NCBI RefSeq assembly: GCF_003710935.1
Contig: NZ_RHHS01000004.1
Location: forward strand, 1-54,474
DNA: 54,474 bases
Source: Brevibacillus gelatini
GTDB lineage: Bacteria > Bacillota > Bacilli > Brevibacillales > Brevibacillaceae
Direction of reading: 5' to 3'
Under the pieces are notes generated by a model. It was not told the DNA's origin. It searched no databases and saw nothing but the letters and a program-made list of their open reading frames with translations. A program made the translations under genes and the position numbers. Below, in pieces: positions 1 to 9,269 of the stretch (positions within the stretch are counted from its first letter, which is position 1; each line of letters starts with the position of its first letter).

Positions 1-1392
1 CGTTTAATGGTGAAGAGCTATTCCTATTTATATATGTAAATATATTCCATATACAATTCACAGAATTTCCACTTTTATTATCATCATGATATTCAAATGC
101 CTTGTTCACCGGTAAATAAACCCAATAGTTGATGGTAATCGTGGGCTTCCGACCGTTTTGTTGCGGTTGTTTCTTGCTTTTTTGGCAGAGGCCATCATGG
201 GTTGGGAGCGTTTTATTAGAGATGTGAGCATGGCAACGCGGGGCTGGCTTTTGTACCTATAGCCTCGTTTGTTTCGGATCGTGTCTGTTTGGACTGGCTT
301 CCATTTACCGTTTTCAATCCAGCGGGGGGAAATAACGATCCAAACAGGGGAGTTGCACAGGTCGTATCGATATGGAATTTTTGGGTGCTGGAGCCATCAT
401 CAAATTCAATGAATTGGTCAAAAGGGCTGACGACTGCGGTCGGGATGTGGGGAGCGTCCACAATCGGGTTGATGTATAGCGCTGACATGTACATAACGGC
501 GATAATGGCTGCATTTTTTGCCTACTTGACTCTGGACTTTCATCGGCTGTTTCCCTGGCTCTTTTCTGTCACCAAGATTTCACACCCCACCGATGAGAGC
601 ATAGGCGAGGAGGCGCGGGGAAAACACAGTGACAAAGCCCATTTCTATGACCACGATCACAATGGATGTTTCACGTGAAACGTTTTTCCCAAGCAGGAAT
701 TGGGCAAAGCTTGCAGAATTACTTAATATAAAAGAAACTAAGTCATTTTATAGAGAGAATGACAATAGACAAAGGGGATTTTCAAAACGATCGGGTAGGC
801 AACAATTGAGTCTGGCAGGAAGTGCATCGGATAGGGCTTGGGAACTTTGGTAAGCAGGAGTCAAAAGCTTTCCTTTGATAAAAATGGGATGCAAAGGTCA
901 GGAACGTTTCTGCGTGAATGGGCTAATGATCTGAAATGCTAGGGAACGGAAACTAGCTATGAAGAACTAGCCTAGCCTCGTTTCACAATGTACACAGGAC
1001 AACCGCATCCACTCAACGCTAAAAGGAAGGCTCTACGATTCCTATTTAACCCTTGGATACTGTATACGGCGTAGCGGAGGGGATTACCTGCGAAATGCCC
1101 GATGTTGGACGTTGATGCACTTCTCCATGTCTGACAAAAGGTAAGGTGTGCGAACAAGGTTGTTTATGTTCTAACAGTCGATTCCAGCCGATGTATATAC
1201 TAGAAAGAAAAAATAGCTGGTTACTGAGATTCTGCCATGTGGATGGTCAGAACCTTTTTCGCGTGGGAGAATGTTGCCGTTTTCTCTATGCAAAAATTTG
1301 CATCGAGCAGCGTGTTGGAGCGAAACGGTTGTGTTTGGTCAGTTTCTGGCGTCACAGGATTACATTTTTGCAGGTGATGATGCAAGGGGAGC
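1..1392. other. Gene-poor stretch upstream of noc
   Basis: No convincing gene is visible here apart from a parS site at 667-682. Open frames on both strands lack a ribosome binding site and have compositions typical of chance frames. The best of them runs from a TTG at 289 to 678 and contains the parS site, but it has no Shine-Dalgarno. In relatives rsmG would be expected a short way upstream of noc, so this looks like an expanded intergenic region or decayed genes. Confidence 0.5.
667..682 (+). promoter_or_regulatory. parS: parS centromere site (near-perfect)
   Basis: The 16-mer TGTTTCACGTGAAACG matches the Bacillus parS consensus TGTTTCACGTGAAACA at 15 of 16 positions, with only the last base different. 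Spo0J/ParB loads here and spreads along DNA for origin segregation. The site lies about 900 bp upstream of noc, in otherwise non-coding DNA. A second, perfect copy lies inside spo0J at 4866. Confidence 0.9.
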
Positions 1393-1587
1393 ATGACAAA
1401 TCGAGGTGTCATGACAGCGAAGGTTGGAATGATTGATGAAGAAGCCCGTGCCAATGTGGCATTCAGTTCTCCGGCAGATGCTCAGGAAGAAAGCTTGATT
1501 CTTTTTAAGCTTTACGCACAGAGCAGCGGAGATTTTACATTAGCGCGGATGGAACGGGTAGAAGTGGGGGATTTTCTATGGCAGTGA
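1393..1587 (+). CDS. Possible small protein overlapping noc start (64 aa)
   Basis: An open frame starts at ATG 1393 behind an AAGGGGAGC Shine-Dalgarno and ends 10 bases inside noc, which would allow translational coupling. The 64-residue product is acidic to neutral with no motif I recognise. The ribosome binding site and the overlap argue for a real gene. The absence of a known counterpart upstream of noc argues against it. Confidence 0.3.
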   Translation: MTNRGVMTAKVGMIDEEARANVAFSSPADAQEESLILFKLYAQSSGDFTLARMERVEVGDFLWQ

Positions 1588-2423
1588 AGGATTCATTTTC
1601 TCGGATTTTTGGATTGACGGACAAGACAGATAATGAAGAAATCAGGCAGCTACCAGTCGAGGAGATTGTGCCGAATCCATATCAGCCTCGGACGGTTTTT
1701 GATGACGAGAAAATCGATGAGTTGTGTCAAACGATTCGCACTCACGGTCTGATTCAACCGATCGTTGTACGGGTGAGAGACGGTCGCTACGAGTTGATTG
1801 CCGGAGAGCGACGTTTGCGCGCAACCAAAAAGCTAGGCATGGAGAAGATTCCTGCGATCATCAAAGATTTTAACGACGCGCAAACCGCCTCGATTGCCTT
1901 GATTGAAAATCTTCAGCGCGAAGGACTGACGGCGATTGAAGAGGCTGTGGCCTACCAGAAGCTGATCGATTTGCACGACTTGACGCAGGAAAGTCTGGCG
2001 CAGCGTCTGGGCAAAGGGCAATCGACTATTGCCAACAAGCTGCGATTGTTGCATTTGCCCCAGGAGATTCAAGATGCGCTGTTGACTCGCCAGGTGACAG
2101 AGCGCCATGCGCGTGCTTTGATTCCACTCAAAGACGCGGAGCTGCAAGTAAAAGTGCTGGCAGAAATTTTGGAACGAGAGTGGAATGTCAAACAGACAGA
2201 AGTGCGCGTCAAGCAGCTTCTGGAAGCGGCGGAAAATCCAAAGACGGAAAAAGAGTCGAAGCCGCGCTGGAAAGCATTTTCCCGAGATGCCCGAATCGCG
2301 ATCAATACTGTGCGTCAGTCTATTGACATGGTCATGCAGACAGGCTTGCCAGTGGAGACGAACGAAGAAGACCACGAAGAATTTTATCAATTCACGATTC
2401 GGATTCCGAAAAACAACAAGTAA
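1578..2423 (+). CDS. noc: Nucleoid occlusion protein Noc
   Basis: This 281-residue ParB-family protein is the nucleoid-occlusion factor that binds NBS sites and the membrane to keep FtsZ from assembling over the chromosome. The N-terminus carries SFSRIFGL, which resembles the amphipathic membrane-targeting helix of B. subtilis Noc. The ParB CTPase motifs NPYQPR (33-38) and GERR (76-79) are intact, followed by a helix-turn-helix near 134-158. It differs from Spo0J, the other ParB paralogue at 4216, by this N-terminal helix and by its position upstream of soj. The start is ATG 1578 behind a G-rich Shine-Dalgarno. Here noc and soj are about 1 kb apart, so they are probably transcribed separately. 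Confidence 0.93.
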   Translation: MAVKDSFSRIFGLTDKTDNEEIRQLPVEEIVPNPYQPRTVFDDEKIDELCQTIRTHGLIQPIVVRVRDGRYELIAGERRLRATKKLGMEKIPAIIKDFNDAQTASIALIENLQREGLTAIEEAVAYQKLIDLHDLTQESLAQRLGKGQSTIANKLRLLHLPQEIQDALLTRQVTERHARALIPLKDAELQVKVLAEILEREWNVKQTEVRVKQLLEAAENPKTEKESKPRWKAFSRDARIAINTVRQSIDMVMQTGLPVETNEEDHEEFYQFTIRIPKNNK

Positions 2424-2668
2424 GGAAGCAAGCGCATATGCAAAATGGCGGGCGGGTTGCTTGACTGTTTGCAAGCGCAAACTGAATCGCGATCGCGGTC
2501 GCACATCACATTTTGGGAAAAGGCTCGATTGGCGTTGCGAATCGTGAGGTGGGGAGCATTTATGGCGGAAATGTTCCCTCTATATCCTCTATATAAAGAA
2601 CGGAAAGCCAACTCCCGTGACGGGACTGAGCATATTCAAAATAACGAGTGTAAAAACGGCAAGGGCAT

Positions 2669-2695
2669 GGCGACACGGTCGCCTTTCTTTTTGTG
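2669..2695 (+). terminator. Rho-independent terminator downstream of noc
   Basis: GGCGAC and GTCGCC pair around a 3-base loop and are followed by TTTCTTTTT. It lies about 245 bases after the noc stop. Confidence 0.6.
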
Positions 2696-3230
2696 CAAAT
2701 CCATGTGATAAAATGAAAATGGCTGGACTATGAGGGCCTGACGACTGCAACATCTGCACAGATGTCTCTTTTCTTTTCAGTGATGTACAAGGGCATTCAC
2801 CCGCGTCCTTGAACGCTTTTTCCAACGGTTATTTGCCCAAAAGGCATCTTTTACTGGAAAAAGGAGACGGACAAAATCAAAAAAACAGCGTACGGGCAAG
2901 CAATAAATCTGGTAACATGGGTAGTACCAAGCTGTTTATTGCATTTTGGGGTTGTCTCGGTTTCCCGATGAGAGCTTGGTTTGCGGGTTAGTGTATCACA
3001 GGCAAGCTGGCAAGATTTTTGCTGCATTAGTGAGAATCGTTGGCAAAACTTTTGTTGCAAAAGTGAGAGTTGCAAAGAAGGCAGCGCGAAAAAGGCTGTT
3101 TTGGTGTTTCTTTCATGGTGACTTTCTCGGTGAAATAAGCCCTAAAACCTTTTGCAAAAAGCTTTTCTGCAAAAATGTCAGATGCGCACAGTTGAGAGGC
3201 ACGTCATTGGCCCAACCTTGCCAAGTTCTT

Positions 3231-3345
3231 AGTAGTTAAAGAAACTAGGTAGTTAAAATCTAGGCAGTTAAAAAATCAGCTCTGGTCAAGCAGGATCAGA
3301 AAAAGCATAGGCAGTTAAGATGGCAGTTAAGATGGCGGTTACGAT
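3231..3345 (+). repeat. AGTTAA motif array with three tandem 12-mers
   Basis: Five near-identical motifs (agTAGTTAAA at 3231, ggTAGTTAAA at 3248, ggCAGTTAAA at 3263, ggCAGTTAAG at 3310 and 3322) and a diverged sixth at 3334 lie upstream of soj. The last three form tandem 12-base units: GGCAGTTAAGAT twice, then GGCGGTTACGAT. The array ends about 115 bases before the soj start. It could be an operator array or a slippage product. Confidence 0.7.
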
Positions 3346-3460
3346 TTTTTTCGTACAGACTAGATATTTTGAAGGAGTCCTGGAAAGTTGAAAATTCCAT
3401 CTTGCCAGGCAAAATCTGAAACCAGAAGCTTTCCTACACAAAAAAAATGAGGTGGAGAAG

Positions 3461-4219
3461 TTGGGTAAAATCATTGCGGTTGCGAACCAGAAAGGCGGCG
3501 TCGGGAAAACGACTACATCCGTCAATCTAAGTGCTTGTCTGGCCGCATTGGGGAAAAAGGTGCTGCTGGTGGATATTGATCCACAAGGGAACGCAACCAG
3601 TGGTATTGGGGTAAACAAAGCCGATGTCCGCTATTGCATTTATGATGTTCTCATTAACGACATCAGCCCCGTCGATGCGACTCTGCCTACCGAGATCGAA
3701 GGATTGATGATTATTCCGGCGACGATTCAATTGGCAGGTGCAGAAATTGAATTGGTTCCAACAATTTCCCGGGAGGTTCGTCTGAAAAAGGCCTTGGAGG
3801 TTGTAAAGGACAAATACGATTTTGTCATTATCGATTGCCCGCCATCCTTGGGAATTTTGACAGTCAACTCCCTGACGGCTGCTGACTCGGTCTTGATCCC
3901 GATTCAATGTGAATACTACGCATTGGAAGGATTGAGCCAACTGTTGAATACGATTCGCCTGGTACAAAAGCATCTCAATTCGCAACTGGCGATTGAAGGC
4001 GTCGTGCTGACCATGCTGGATGCACGCACGAATTTGGGTCTGCAAGTAATTGAGGAAGTGAAAAAATACTTCCAGGACAAAGTATACAAAACGATTATTC
4101 CACGAAATGTTCGTTTGAGCGAAGCACCGTCACATGGACAAGCCATTATCACGTATGATCCACGCTCGCGTGGTGCAGAAGTTTATTCTGACTTGGCGAA
4201 GGAAGTGGTAGGGGTATGA
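3461..4219 (+). CDS. soj: Chromosome-partitioning ATPase Soj (ParA)
   Basis: ParA-type deviant Walker ATPase that works with Spo0J in origin segregation and modulates DnaA. The deviant Walker A motif KGGVGKTT lies at residues 11-18, followed by the DIDPQGN segment near 40 and the IIDCPPSLG Walker B region. I prefer TTG 3461, which follows GAGGTGGAGAAG and gives the canonical MGKIIAV N-terminus and 252 residues, close to B. subtilis Soj. An in-frame GTG at 3452 lies within the Shine-Dalgarno. The stop overlaps the spo0J start (ATGA), so the two genes are translationally coupled. Confidence 0.95.
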   Translation: MGKIIAVANQKGGVGKTTTSVNLSACLAALGKKVLLVDIDPQGNATSGIGVNKADVRYCIYDVLINDISPVDATLPTEIEGLMIIPATIQLAGAEIELVPTISREVRLKKALEVVKDKYDFVIIDCPPSLGILTVNSLTAADSVLIPIQCEYYALEGLSQLLNTIRLVQKHLNSQLAIEGVVLTMLDARTNLGLQVIEEVKKYFQDKVYKTIIPRNVRLSEAPSHGQAIITYDPRSRGAEVYSDLAKEVVGV

Positions 4220-5061
4220 GTAGAGGCTTGGGAAAAGGGCTGAATGCACTTATTACGTCCAATCTCATTGAAGAGGGGGAGCAAGTAAAGGATGTTTCCG
4301 TCAGTGAGATTCGTCCCAACCCGTATCAGCCTCGTAAAGAATTCGAACAATCAGCTATTGAAGAATTGGCAGACTCGATACGGGAACACGGAATTATCCA
4401 GCCGCTGATTGTCCGGAAAAGCATCAAAGGTTACGAGCTGGTAGCGGGAGAAAGACGTTTGCGTGCGGCCAAGTTGGCAGGCTTGCAGCAGGTTCCGGTA
4501 GTCGTCAAAGCCTACACCGATCAGCAACTGATGGAGATTGCGCTCATTGAAAATTTGCAGCGGGAAAACCTGAATCCGTTGGAAGAAGCGGAAGCTTACG
4601 ACAAGCTGATTGCGCACCATGATTATACCCAGGAACAGCTTGCCAAACGGATTGGAAAAAGCAGACCGCATGTAGCCAATATGCTTCGCCTGTTGCAACT
4701 GCCGGATAGCATTCGGAAAATGCTCGCAGCGGCGGAATTGACCATGGGTCATGCTCGGGCACTTTTGGCTGTCGCGGATGCAGCAGTGCAAATGCAGTTG
4801 GCAAATGATGTCGTGAAAAAAAGCTTGAATGTGCGGCAACTCGAAGAACTGGTCAAACAGTTGAATGTTTCACGTGAAACAAAGAAGAAAAAGCCGGCAA
4901 AAAGCGAACCGATTTTGATTGAGCTGGAAGAACGGCTGCGCACTCGTTTTGGAACTGCCGTCAAAATTAAAAAAGGCGCAAAACGTGGCAAGATCGAAAT
5001 TGACTTTTATTCGCAGGAAGATTTGCAGCGGATCATTGAGATACTGAATGATGAGAAGTAA
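4216..5061 (+). CDS. spo0J: Chromosome-partitioning protein Spo0J (ParB)
   Basis: ParB CTPase/DNA clamp that loads at parS and organises the origin region. It has 281 residues, with NPYQPR at 35-40, a GERRLR box near 77-82 and a helix-turn-helix near 139-161. The gene carries its own perfect parS site at 4866-4881, as in B. subtilis spo0J, so the protein binds within its coding sequence. It overlaps soj by 4 bases. The following aminotransferase gene begins 15 bases downstream, suggesting one transcript. Confidence 0.96.
   Translation: MSRGLGKGLNALITSNLIEEGEQVKDVSVSEIRPNPYQPRKEFEQSAIEELADSIREHGIIQPLIVRKSIKGYELVAGERRLRAAKLAGLQQVPVVVKAYTDQQLMEIALIENLQRENLNPLEEAEAYDKLIAHHDYTQEQLAKRIGKSRPHVANMLRLLQLPDSIRKMLAAAELTMGHARALLAVADAAVQMQLANDVVKKSLNVRQLEELVKQLNVSRETKKKKPAKSEPILIELEERLRTRFGTAVKIKKGAKRGKIEIDFYSQEDLQRIIEILNDEK
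4866..4881 (+). promoter_or_regulatory. parS: parS site inside spo0J (perfect)
   Basis: TGTTTCACGTGAAACA is an exact match to the Bacillus parS consensus and lies in the spo0J coding region, where it encodes part of NVSRET. Confidence 0.97.
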
Positions 5062-5076
5062 GTCCAGGAGGTAGTC

Positions 5077-6231
5077 ATGGCGATCATCTATTTGGATAAC
5101 GCAGCTTCAACTTGGCCGAAGCCACCCGGCGTGAAAGAACGGATGGCTGAAGTCATCGAAGATTTTGCCGCCAATCCTGGCCGGGGTGGACATACCTTGG
5201 CGATGAAAGCGAGCAAAACCGTGTTTCGGACACGCGTGCAGTTATCGCGGTTGTTTGGGATTCAAAACCCGAATAACCTCTTTTTTTATCTAAATGCGAC
5301 ACAGGCACTTAACCAGGCGATCAAAGGCTTTTTGAAGCCAGGCGATCATGTGATTTCTTCATCAGTGGAGCATAACTCCGTGAGGCGTCCTATTGAATAT
5401 ATGCGCCGCGTTCATCAGGTAGAAGCTACTTTTGTCGAGCCTAGAGACGATCATCTTTTTCATGTTGAGGATTTTGTCAAGGCGATCCGCCCAAACACGC
5501 GTCTTTTGGTCGTCAGCCACGCTTCCAATCTGACAGGAGTCATTTTGCCGATTGCAGAGTTGGGCAAGCTGGCAAAAGAGCGGGGCATCAAGTTTCTGGT
5601 GGACGCTTCCCAATCAGCTGGAGTGCTGCCCATTCACGTCGAAGAAATGAATATTGACATGTTGGCTTTTCCGGGGCACAAAGGGCTGTACGGTCCACAA
5701 GGGACAGGCGGATTGTACGTGCACAGCGACATTGATCTGGAGCCGTTGCTTCACGGGGGAACAGGCAGTCAGTCTGAAGCGATTGAACAACCGACGACAC
5801 GTCCGGACCGCTACGAGAGCGGGACGTTGAATACAGTCGGTTTGGCAGGATTACAGGCCGGGGTTGAATTTGTCCTGGAAAAAGGCGTGGAAAATATTCG
5901 CCAGCATGAATGGGAGCTTGCAAAAAGAACAATGACAGGTCTGCAGCAAATCCCTGGGGTGCAGGTTTACGGTCCGGGAGTTGAAACTGAACGGGTTGCC
6001 GTAGTTGCCTTCAATATCGGGCAAGTGGATGCTTCGGAGGTTTCCTTTATTCTCGATCAACAATACGGCATTGCAACGAGATCGGGCTATCATTGCACGC
6101 CGCTGGGTCATCATACAGCAGGTACTGAGCAGCGGGGCGCCGTGCGTGCCAGCTTTGGGATTTTTAATACAGAGAAAGATGTAGAGGCGCTTATGAGCGC
6201 GGTTAGAGAGATAGCATCCGCGTTTTCGTAA
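5077..6231 (+). CDS. Class V aminotransferase / cysteine desulfurase-like enzyme
   Basis: PLP-dependent fold-type I enzyme of 384 residues resembling the cysteine desulfurase family typified by TIGR01977. The N-terminal YLDNAASTWPKP is typical of that family. The Schiff-base lysine is K202 (PGHKGLYG), the cofactor aspartate lies in VDASQS (D176), and a candidate nucleophilic cysteine, C340, lies in the YHCTPLG loop. The likely reaction is removal of sulfur from cysteine for a dedicated acceptor, but the substrate is not proven by sequence. An AGGAGG ribosome site precedes ATG 5077, and the gene follows spo0J by 15 bases. Confidence 0.85.
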   Translation: MAIIYLDNAASTWPKPPGVKERMAEVIEDFAANPGRGGHTLAMKASKTVFRTRVQLSRLFGIQNPNNLFFYLNATQALNQAIKGFLKPGDHVISSSVEHNSVRRPIEYMRRVHQVEATFVEPRDDHLFHVEDFVKAIRPNTRLLVVSHASNLTGVILPIAELGKLAKERGIKFLVDASQSAGVLPIHVEEMNIDMLAFPGHKGLYGPQGTGGLYVHSDIDLEPLLHGGTGSQSEAIEQPTTRPDRYESGTLNTVGLAGLQAGVEFVLEKGVENIRQHEWELAKRTMTGLQQIPGVQVYGPGVETERVAVVAFNIGQVDASEVSFILDQQYGIATRSGYHCTPLGHHTAGTEQRGAVRASFGIFNTEKDVEALMSAVREIASAFS

Positions 6232-6255
6232 AGGTAGCTGTAGGGGGACAAAAAC

Positions 6256-6966
6256 GTGATCTTGCTAGGAACCATAGTAAACGCTGGCGCCATCATAGCA
6301 GGAGCTTTGTTGGGGAGGCTCTTGACGAGAATCCCCGATTCGATCCGGCATACGGTCATGCAAGGGATTGGACTTGCTGTCATGATTTTGGGCATCAAAA
6401 TGAGCCTTGGATCGGAAAACTTCTTGCTGGTGATCGTCAGCATTGTTTTGGGGGCAATTATAGGGGAATTGATGGCGATTGAAAAAGGCTTGAATCATTT
6501 GGGCCACTGGCTGGAGCGGAAGGTTGGCGGCGGCAAAGGCAGTATTGCTACCGGTTTTGTAACGGCTACGCTGGTTTATTGTATCGGCGCGATGGCGGTT
6601 CTGGGGGCGATGGACAGCGGATTGCGCAACAACCACGATATTTTGTTCACCAAAGCGCTTCTGGACGGTTTTTCTGCGATTATTTTCACTTCGACGCTCG
6701 GAATTGGCGTCATGTTTTCGGCCGTACCTGTGTTTTTGTACCAAGGCTTGCTGACGTTGCTGGCTACCCAAATTTACAATGTGGTGAGCCAAACGATGCT
6801 CGATGCGATGCTGACAGAAGTAACGGCAGTGGGCGGCTTGATGATTATTGCGATCGGAATCAACATTTTGGAGATAAAAAACATCAGCGTAGCGAACATG
6901 CTGCCAGCATTGTTGATTGCGGCATTGGGGGTTCCTGTTAGCCAATGGTTGTCCAGTTTTTTATAA
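6256..6966 (+). CDS. DUF554 family membrane protein (YdfK-like)
   Basis: Polytopic membrane protein of 236 residues, almost entirely hydrophobic with about seven helices and glycine-rich turns such as TIVNAGAIIAGALLG at the N-terminus. This matches the DUF554 family (B. subtilis YdfK), whose transported molecule is not established. It starts at GTG 6256 after a GGGGG run. It closes the soj-spo0J-aminotransferase run and is followed by a clear terminator. Confidence 0.85.
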   Translation: MILLGTIVNAGAIIAGALLGRLLTRIPDSIRHTVMQGIGLAVMILGIKMSLGSENFLLVIVSIVLGAIIGELMAIEKGLNHLGHWLERKVGGGKGSIATGFVTATLVYCIGAMAVLGAMDSGLRNNHDILFTKALLDGFSAIIFTSTLGIGVMFSAVPVFLYQGLLTLLATQIYNVVSQTMLDAMLTEVTAVGGLMIIAIGINILEIKNISVANMLPALLIAALGVPVSQWLSSFL

Positions 6967-6985
6967 GATAGCGGTAGATAGCGGG

Positions 6986-7023
6986 AAAAAGACTCTTTCT
7001 GCGTACAGGAGGAGTCTTTTTTT
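6986..7023 (+). terminator. Terminator of soj-spo0J operon
   Basis: AAAGACTC and GAGTCTTT form a stem followed by an uninterrupted T run, 20 bases after the DUF554 gene. Confidence 0.85.
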
Positions 7024-7195
7024 ATGGGTGGTGCAGTTGCGGCGGCGATCCTATTATGAAAAAAAGGCAATTCAGCAGAGGTGGCTGGTACAAACAAATC
7101 GGGATGCGAGTAATGAAATAACGGCTATATCAAAAGAAAAGATCGTGTGATAATGACCAGTAAAATCGAGTGAGCGTTATGGGGAGAGAAAGGCT

Positions 7196-8088
7196 ATGAT
7201 TGGTTTTGTCGTCAACCCTGTGGCGGGTAATGGCAAAGGAAAACGAGTATGGGAGAGTATAGAGCCTGTTGTAAAGGGCCTGGGAGCCGTTTTTTCCGTA
7301 AGGGAGACATCTGGAGAGGGCGAAGCGGAAAAGTTGGCAAAACAGTTGATTCAAAAAGAGGGAGTAAATAAAATCATTGCTGTTGGTGGAGACGGAACCG
7401 TGCATGGCGTGTTGAACGGAATCTACCAGTCTGGACAAGCATGCAAGTTTGGATTGGTGCCAACAGGATCAGGGAATGATTTTGCGCGCGCGCATGGCAT
7501 TGTCCGTGATCCGTTTGTGGCAGTCGAGCGGATTTTGTCGGAAAAAGAGGAAAGACGGATAGATTTGCTGCTGATGAACGGGCGAATTGCCGCAAATTCG
7601 ATCGGAGCAGGCTTTGATGCGCAAGTCGCAAAGGCAGCAGAGTCAGCAAAATATAAACCCTGGTTGAATCGCTGCGGATTGGGTAGACTGGCTTATGCCA
7701 TTTCCGTTTTGCTGGAGCTGCGCACATTCAGGCCGACGAATCTGAGCTTGCAGGTCGATGGGAAAACGATCGACAAGACGGGGGTTTGGCTTGTGACAGC
7801 CGCCAATATTGCCAATTACGGCGGAGGAATGAAAATTTGTCCCATGGCGGTCGCAGACGATGGCCTGGCTGATTTATGCGTGATAAGCAATGCAAGCCGG
7901 GCTGAGCTTTTGCGCGCCTTTTTGAAAGTATACACAGGTACCCACGTCACGCATCCCAAAGTTATCGGGGGAGGCAGATCAAGATTGAAACAGCTGTGCC
8001 GCTTATGGTTCATGCCGATGGAGAAGTGATCGGAGAAACACCCGTTCAGGTGGATATACTCCCCGGTCAACAGGTGATCTTCGTCTAA
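7196..8088 (+). pseudogene. Diacylglycerol kinase-family lipid kinase, C-terminal frameshift
   Basis: DAGK-catalytic-domain lipid kinase of the YegS/BmrU type. The nucleotide loop GGDGTVHGVLNG and the PTGSGNDFARA motif are intact. The annotated frame runs to 8029 (277 aa), but its last 18 or so residues are scrambled. After the G5 run at 7967-7971, the family C-terminus (ADGEVIGETPVQVDILPG) continues in another frame and stops at 8086-8088. One missing G would explain it: I-G-G-R-Q-I-K-I-E is restored if the run is six G. The cause may be a real mutation or a homopolymer base-calling error. If real, the final beta-sandwich strands are lost. The ATG 7196 start follows a GGGGAGAG site. Confidence 0.85.
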
Positions 8089-8136
8089 AAAAAGAGACTT
8101 GCCATCCGCAATGGAATCGGGCAAGTCAAGGAAATA
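8088..8136 (-). terminator. Terminator of yyaC (minus strand)
   Basis: Read on the minus strand, GACTTGCC pairs with GGCAAGTC and is followed by TCTTTTTTT. It lies just downstream of the yyaC stop and abuts the end of the lipid kinase. Confidence 0.8.
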
Positions 8137-8168
8137 GGTATTGATGTGAAAAGATTGAGGGAAGACGG

Positions 8169-8774
8169 TCAGTCGTGCAAAACACTATCCAAACGGTTCG
8201 GCGCAGCAGCGAGCGTCGCAGCTTTGACCAAACCAGAGGCAATAATCTCAGCCATGTTCATGACGACGGCCAATCGCGTGTTTTGAAGTACGAAATACTC
8301 CATGAAGCCGCCGACATTGACGATTCCTGTAATGTGGAACGTACCGACTGGCGGCAGTTCCTTTTTGACTCCGGCACCCGGCTTTAGCGGTCCGCTGATG
8401 ACATTGATGTTGCCGACGTGGCTGAACTGGCCCAAACAGGCATCTACGGCAATCAATGTGGCGTTCGGGTGGTTTGTTTGGATGTAATCGAGCTTTTCTC
8501 GCAGATTCATCGCATGCACCGGATCGTCCAATGTTCCGTACACCTGCAAATGATTCGGTGCTGCTGCTACCAGTTTGCTCCCGACGAGCGGGCCAAGCGC
8601 GTCACCTGTAGAGCGGTCTGTGCCGATACATACAATCACAATGTCCTCATCATACGGTTTTAAGCGAAAGCGCTGCGCAAGGTGACTAGCCAGATGATCC
8701 TCTGCGTTTTCACTGCGGTATTCCACTTTAAAAGGTGGCAAAGAACAGTTTTTGAGATTTTCAAACGTACCCAT
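8169..8774 (-). CDS. yyaC: Spore protease-like protein YyaC
   Basis: DUF1256-family protein with a fold related to germination protease GPR. The motif VCIGTDRSTGDALGPLVG and the later TLIAVDACLG resemble the family core. The family occurs widely in endospore formers, so this supports a sporulating host. Its substrate is unknown. I prefer ATG 8774, which is preceded by GGGGGT at suitable spacing. An in-frame GTG at 8786 would add four residues. It is divergent from the mscS operon and has its own terminator. Confidence 0.9.
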   Translation of the reverse strand: MGTFENLKNCSLPPFKVEYRSENAEDHLASHLAQRFRLKPYDEDIVIVCIGTDRSTGDALGPLVGSKLVAAAPNHLQVYGTLDDPVHAMNLREKLDYIQTNHPNATLIAVDACLGQFSHVGNINVISGPLKPGAGVKKELPPVGTFHITGIVNVGGFMEYFVLQNTRLAVVMNMAEIIASGLVKAATLAAAPNRLDSVLHD

Positions 8775-8987
8775 GGCTACCCCCACTCTTGCGGTCTTGG
8801 CCTACGTTATAGAAGAGTATTCACAGTATAGTACCGGGAAGTCATTTTTATACCTGCTAATGGGAAGGTTGTGGAGGTTTTGAAAAATCAGCGAAACTGG
8901 CAAGCGGGAAAGTGAACGGGTAAAATAAAAGGAGCACGTCAGCCAGTCTTGTGAAAAAGAATACAAGGCGACGAAGGAGGGAGAGGG

Positions 8988-9269
8988 ATGGAAGGAGAGA
9001 CCGTACTGATTGCGTTTGATTCTACACAGCAAGCTCTGCGCGCGGAAATGCTGCTGGAGTACGAAGATATTGACATCGACACAAGACCGACCCCAAAGGA
9101 GATAACGGCCGGCTGTGCCCTTTCCATTGAGTTTCCTTTGCCTGACTATTCTCGCGCCAAAACCATCATGGAAGAGCAGCAAGTAGTCATCCGCGGATAT
9201 TTTCGTCAGTTTTTCGGCCGGTACGAGGAGATTGACGAAAACGGCAGACAGAAGGAGAGGGCAAAATGA
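8988..9269 (+). CDS. DUF3343 small protein (putative Se/S carrier-like)
   Basis: A 93-residue protein matching the DUF3343 pattern: an N-terminal VLIAFDSTQQALRAEMLL helix, then an AGCALSIEF segment with the single conserved cysteine near residue 43. The family has been proposed to carry sulfur or selenium on that cysteine, but the role here is inference. ATG 8988 follows AAGGAGGGAGAGGG. The stop overlaps mscS by 4 bases, so the two are coupled. Confidence 0.8.
   Translation: MEGETVLIAFDSTQQALRAEMLLEYEDIDIDTRPTPKEITAGCALSIEFPLPDYSRAKTIMEEQQVVIRGYFRQFFGRYEEIDENGRQKERAK

Larger units (their letters stand above)
2424..3460. other. Long noc-soj intergenic region with short repeats
   Basis: About 1 kb without a supportable gene. 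It holds the terminator at 2669, a second small hairpin (ACATCT/AGATGT, 2750-2765) followed by a T-rich run, and imperfect repeats of a TTTTGNTGCA...AGTGAGA unit near 3018-3075. Closer to soj there is an array of AGTTAA-type motifs at 3231-3345. Open frames in this stretch have no ribosome binding sites. Confidence 0.6.

Noticed and set aside
216..494. Minus-strand 92-codon open frame
   Set aside because: No ribosome site before the ATG and no recognisable family; it overlaps an equally unconvincing plus-strand frame.
972..1157. Minus-strand frame suggesting a mobile-intron boundary
   Set aside because: No intron domain V, no reverse transcriptase, no ribosome site.
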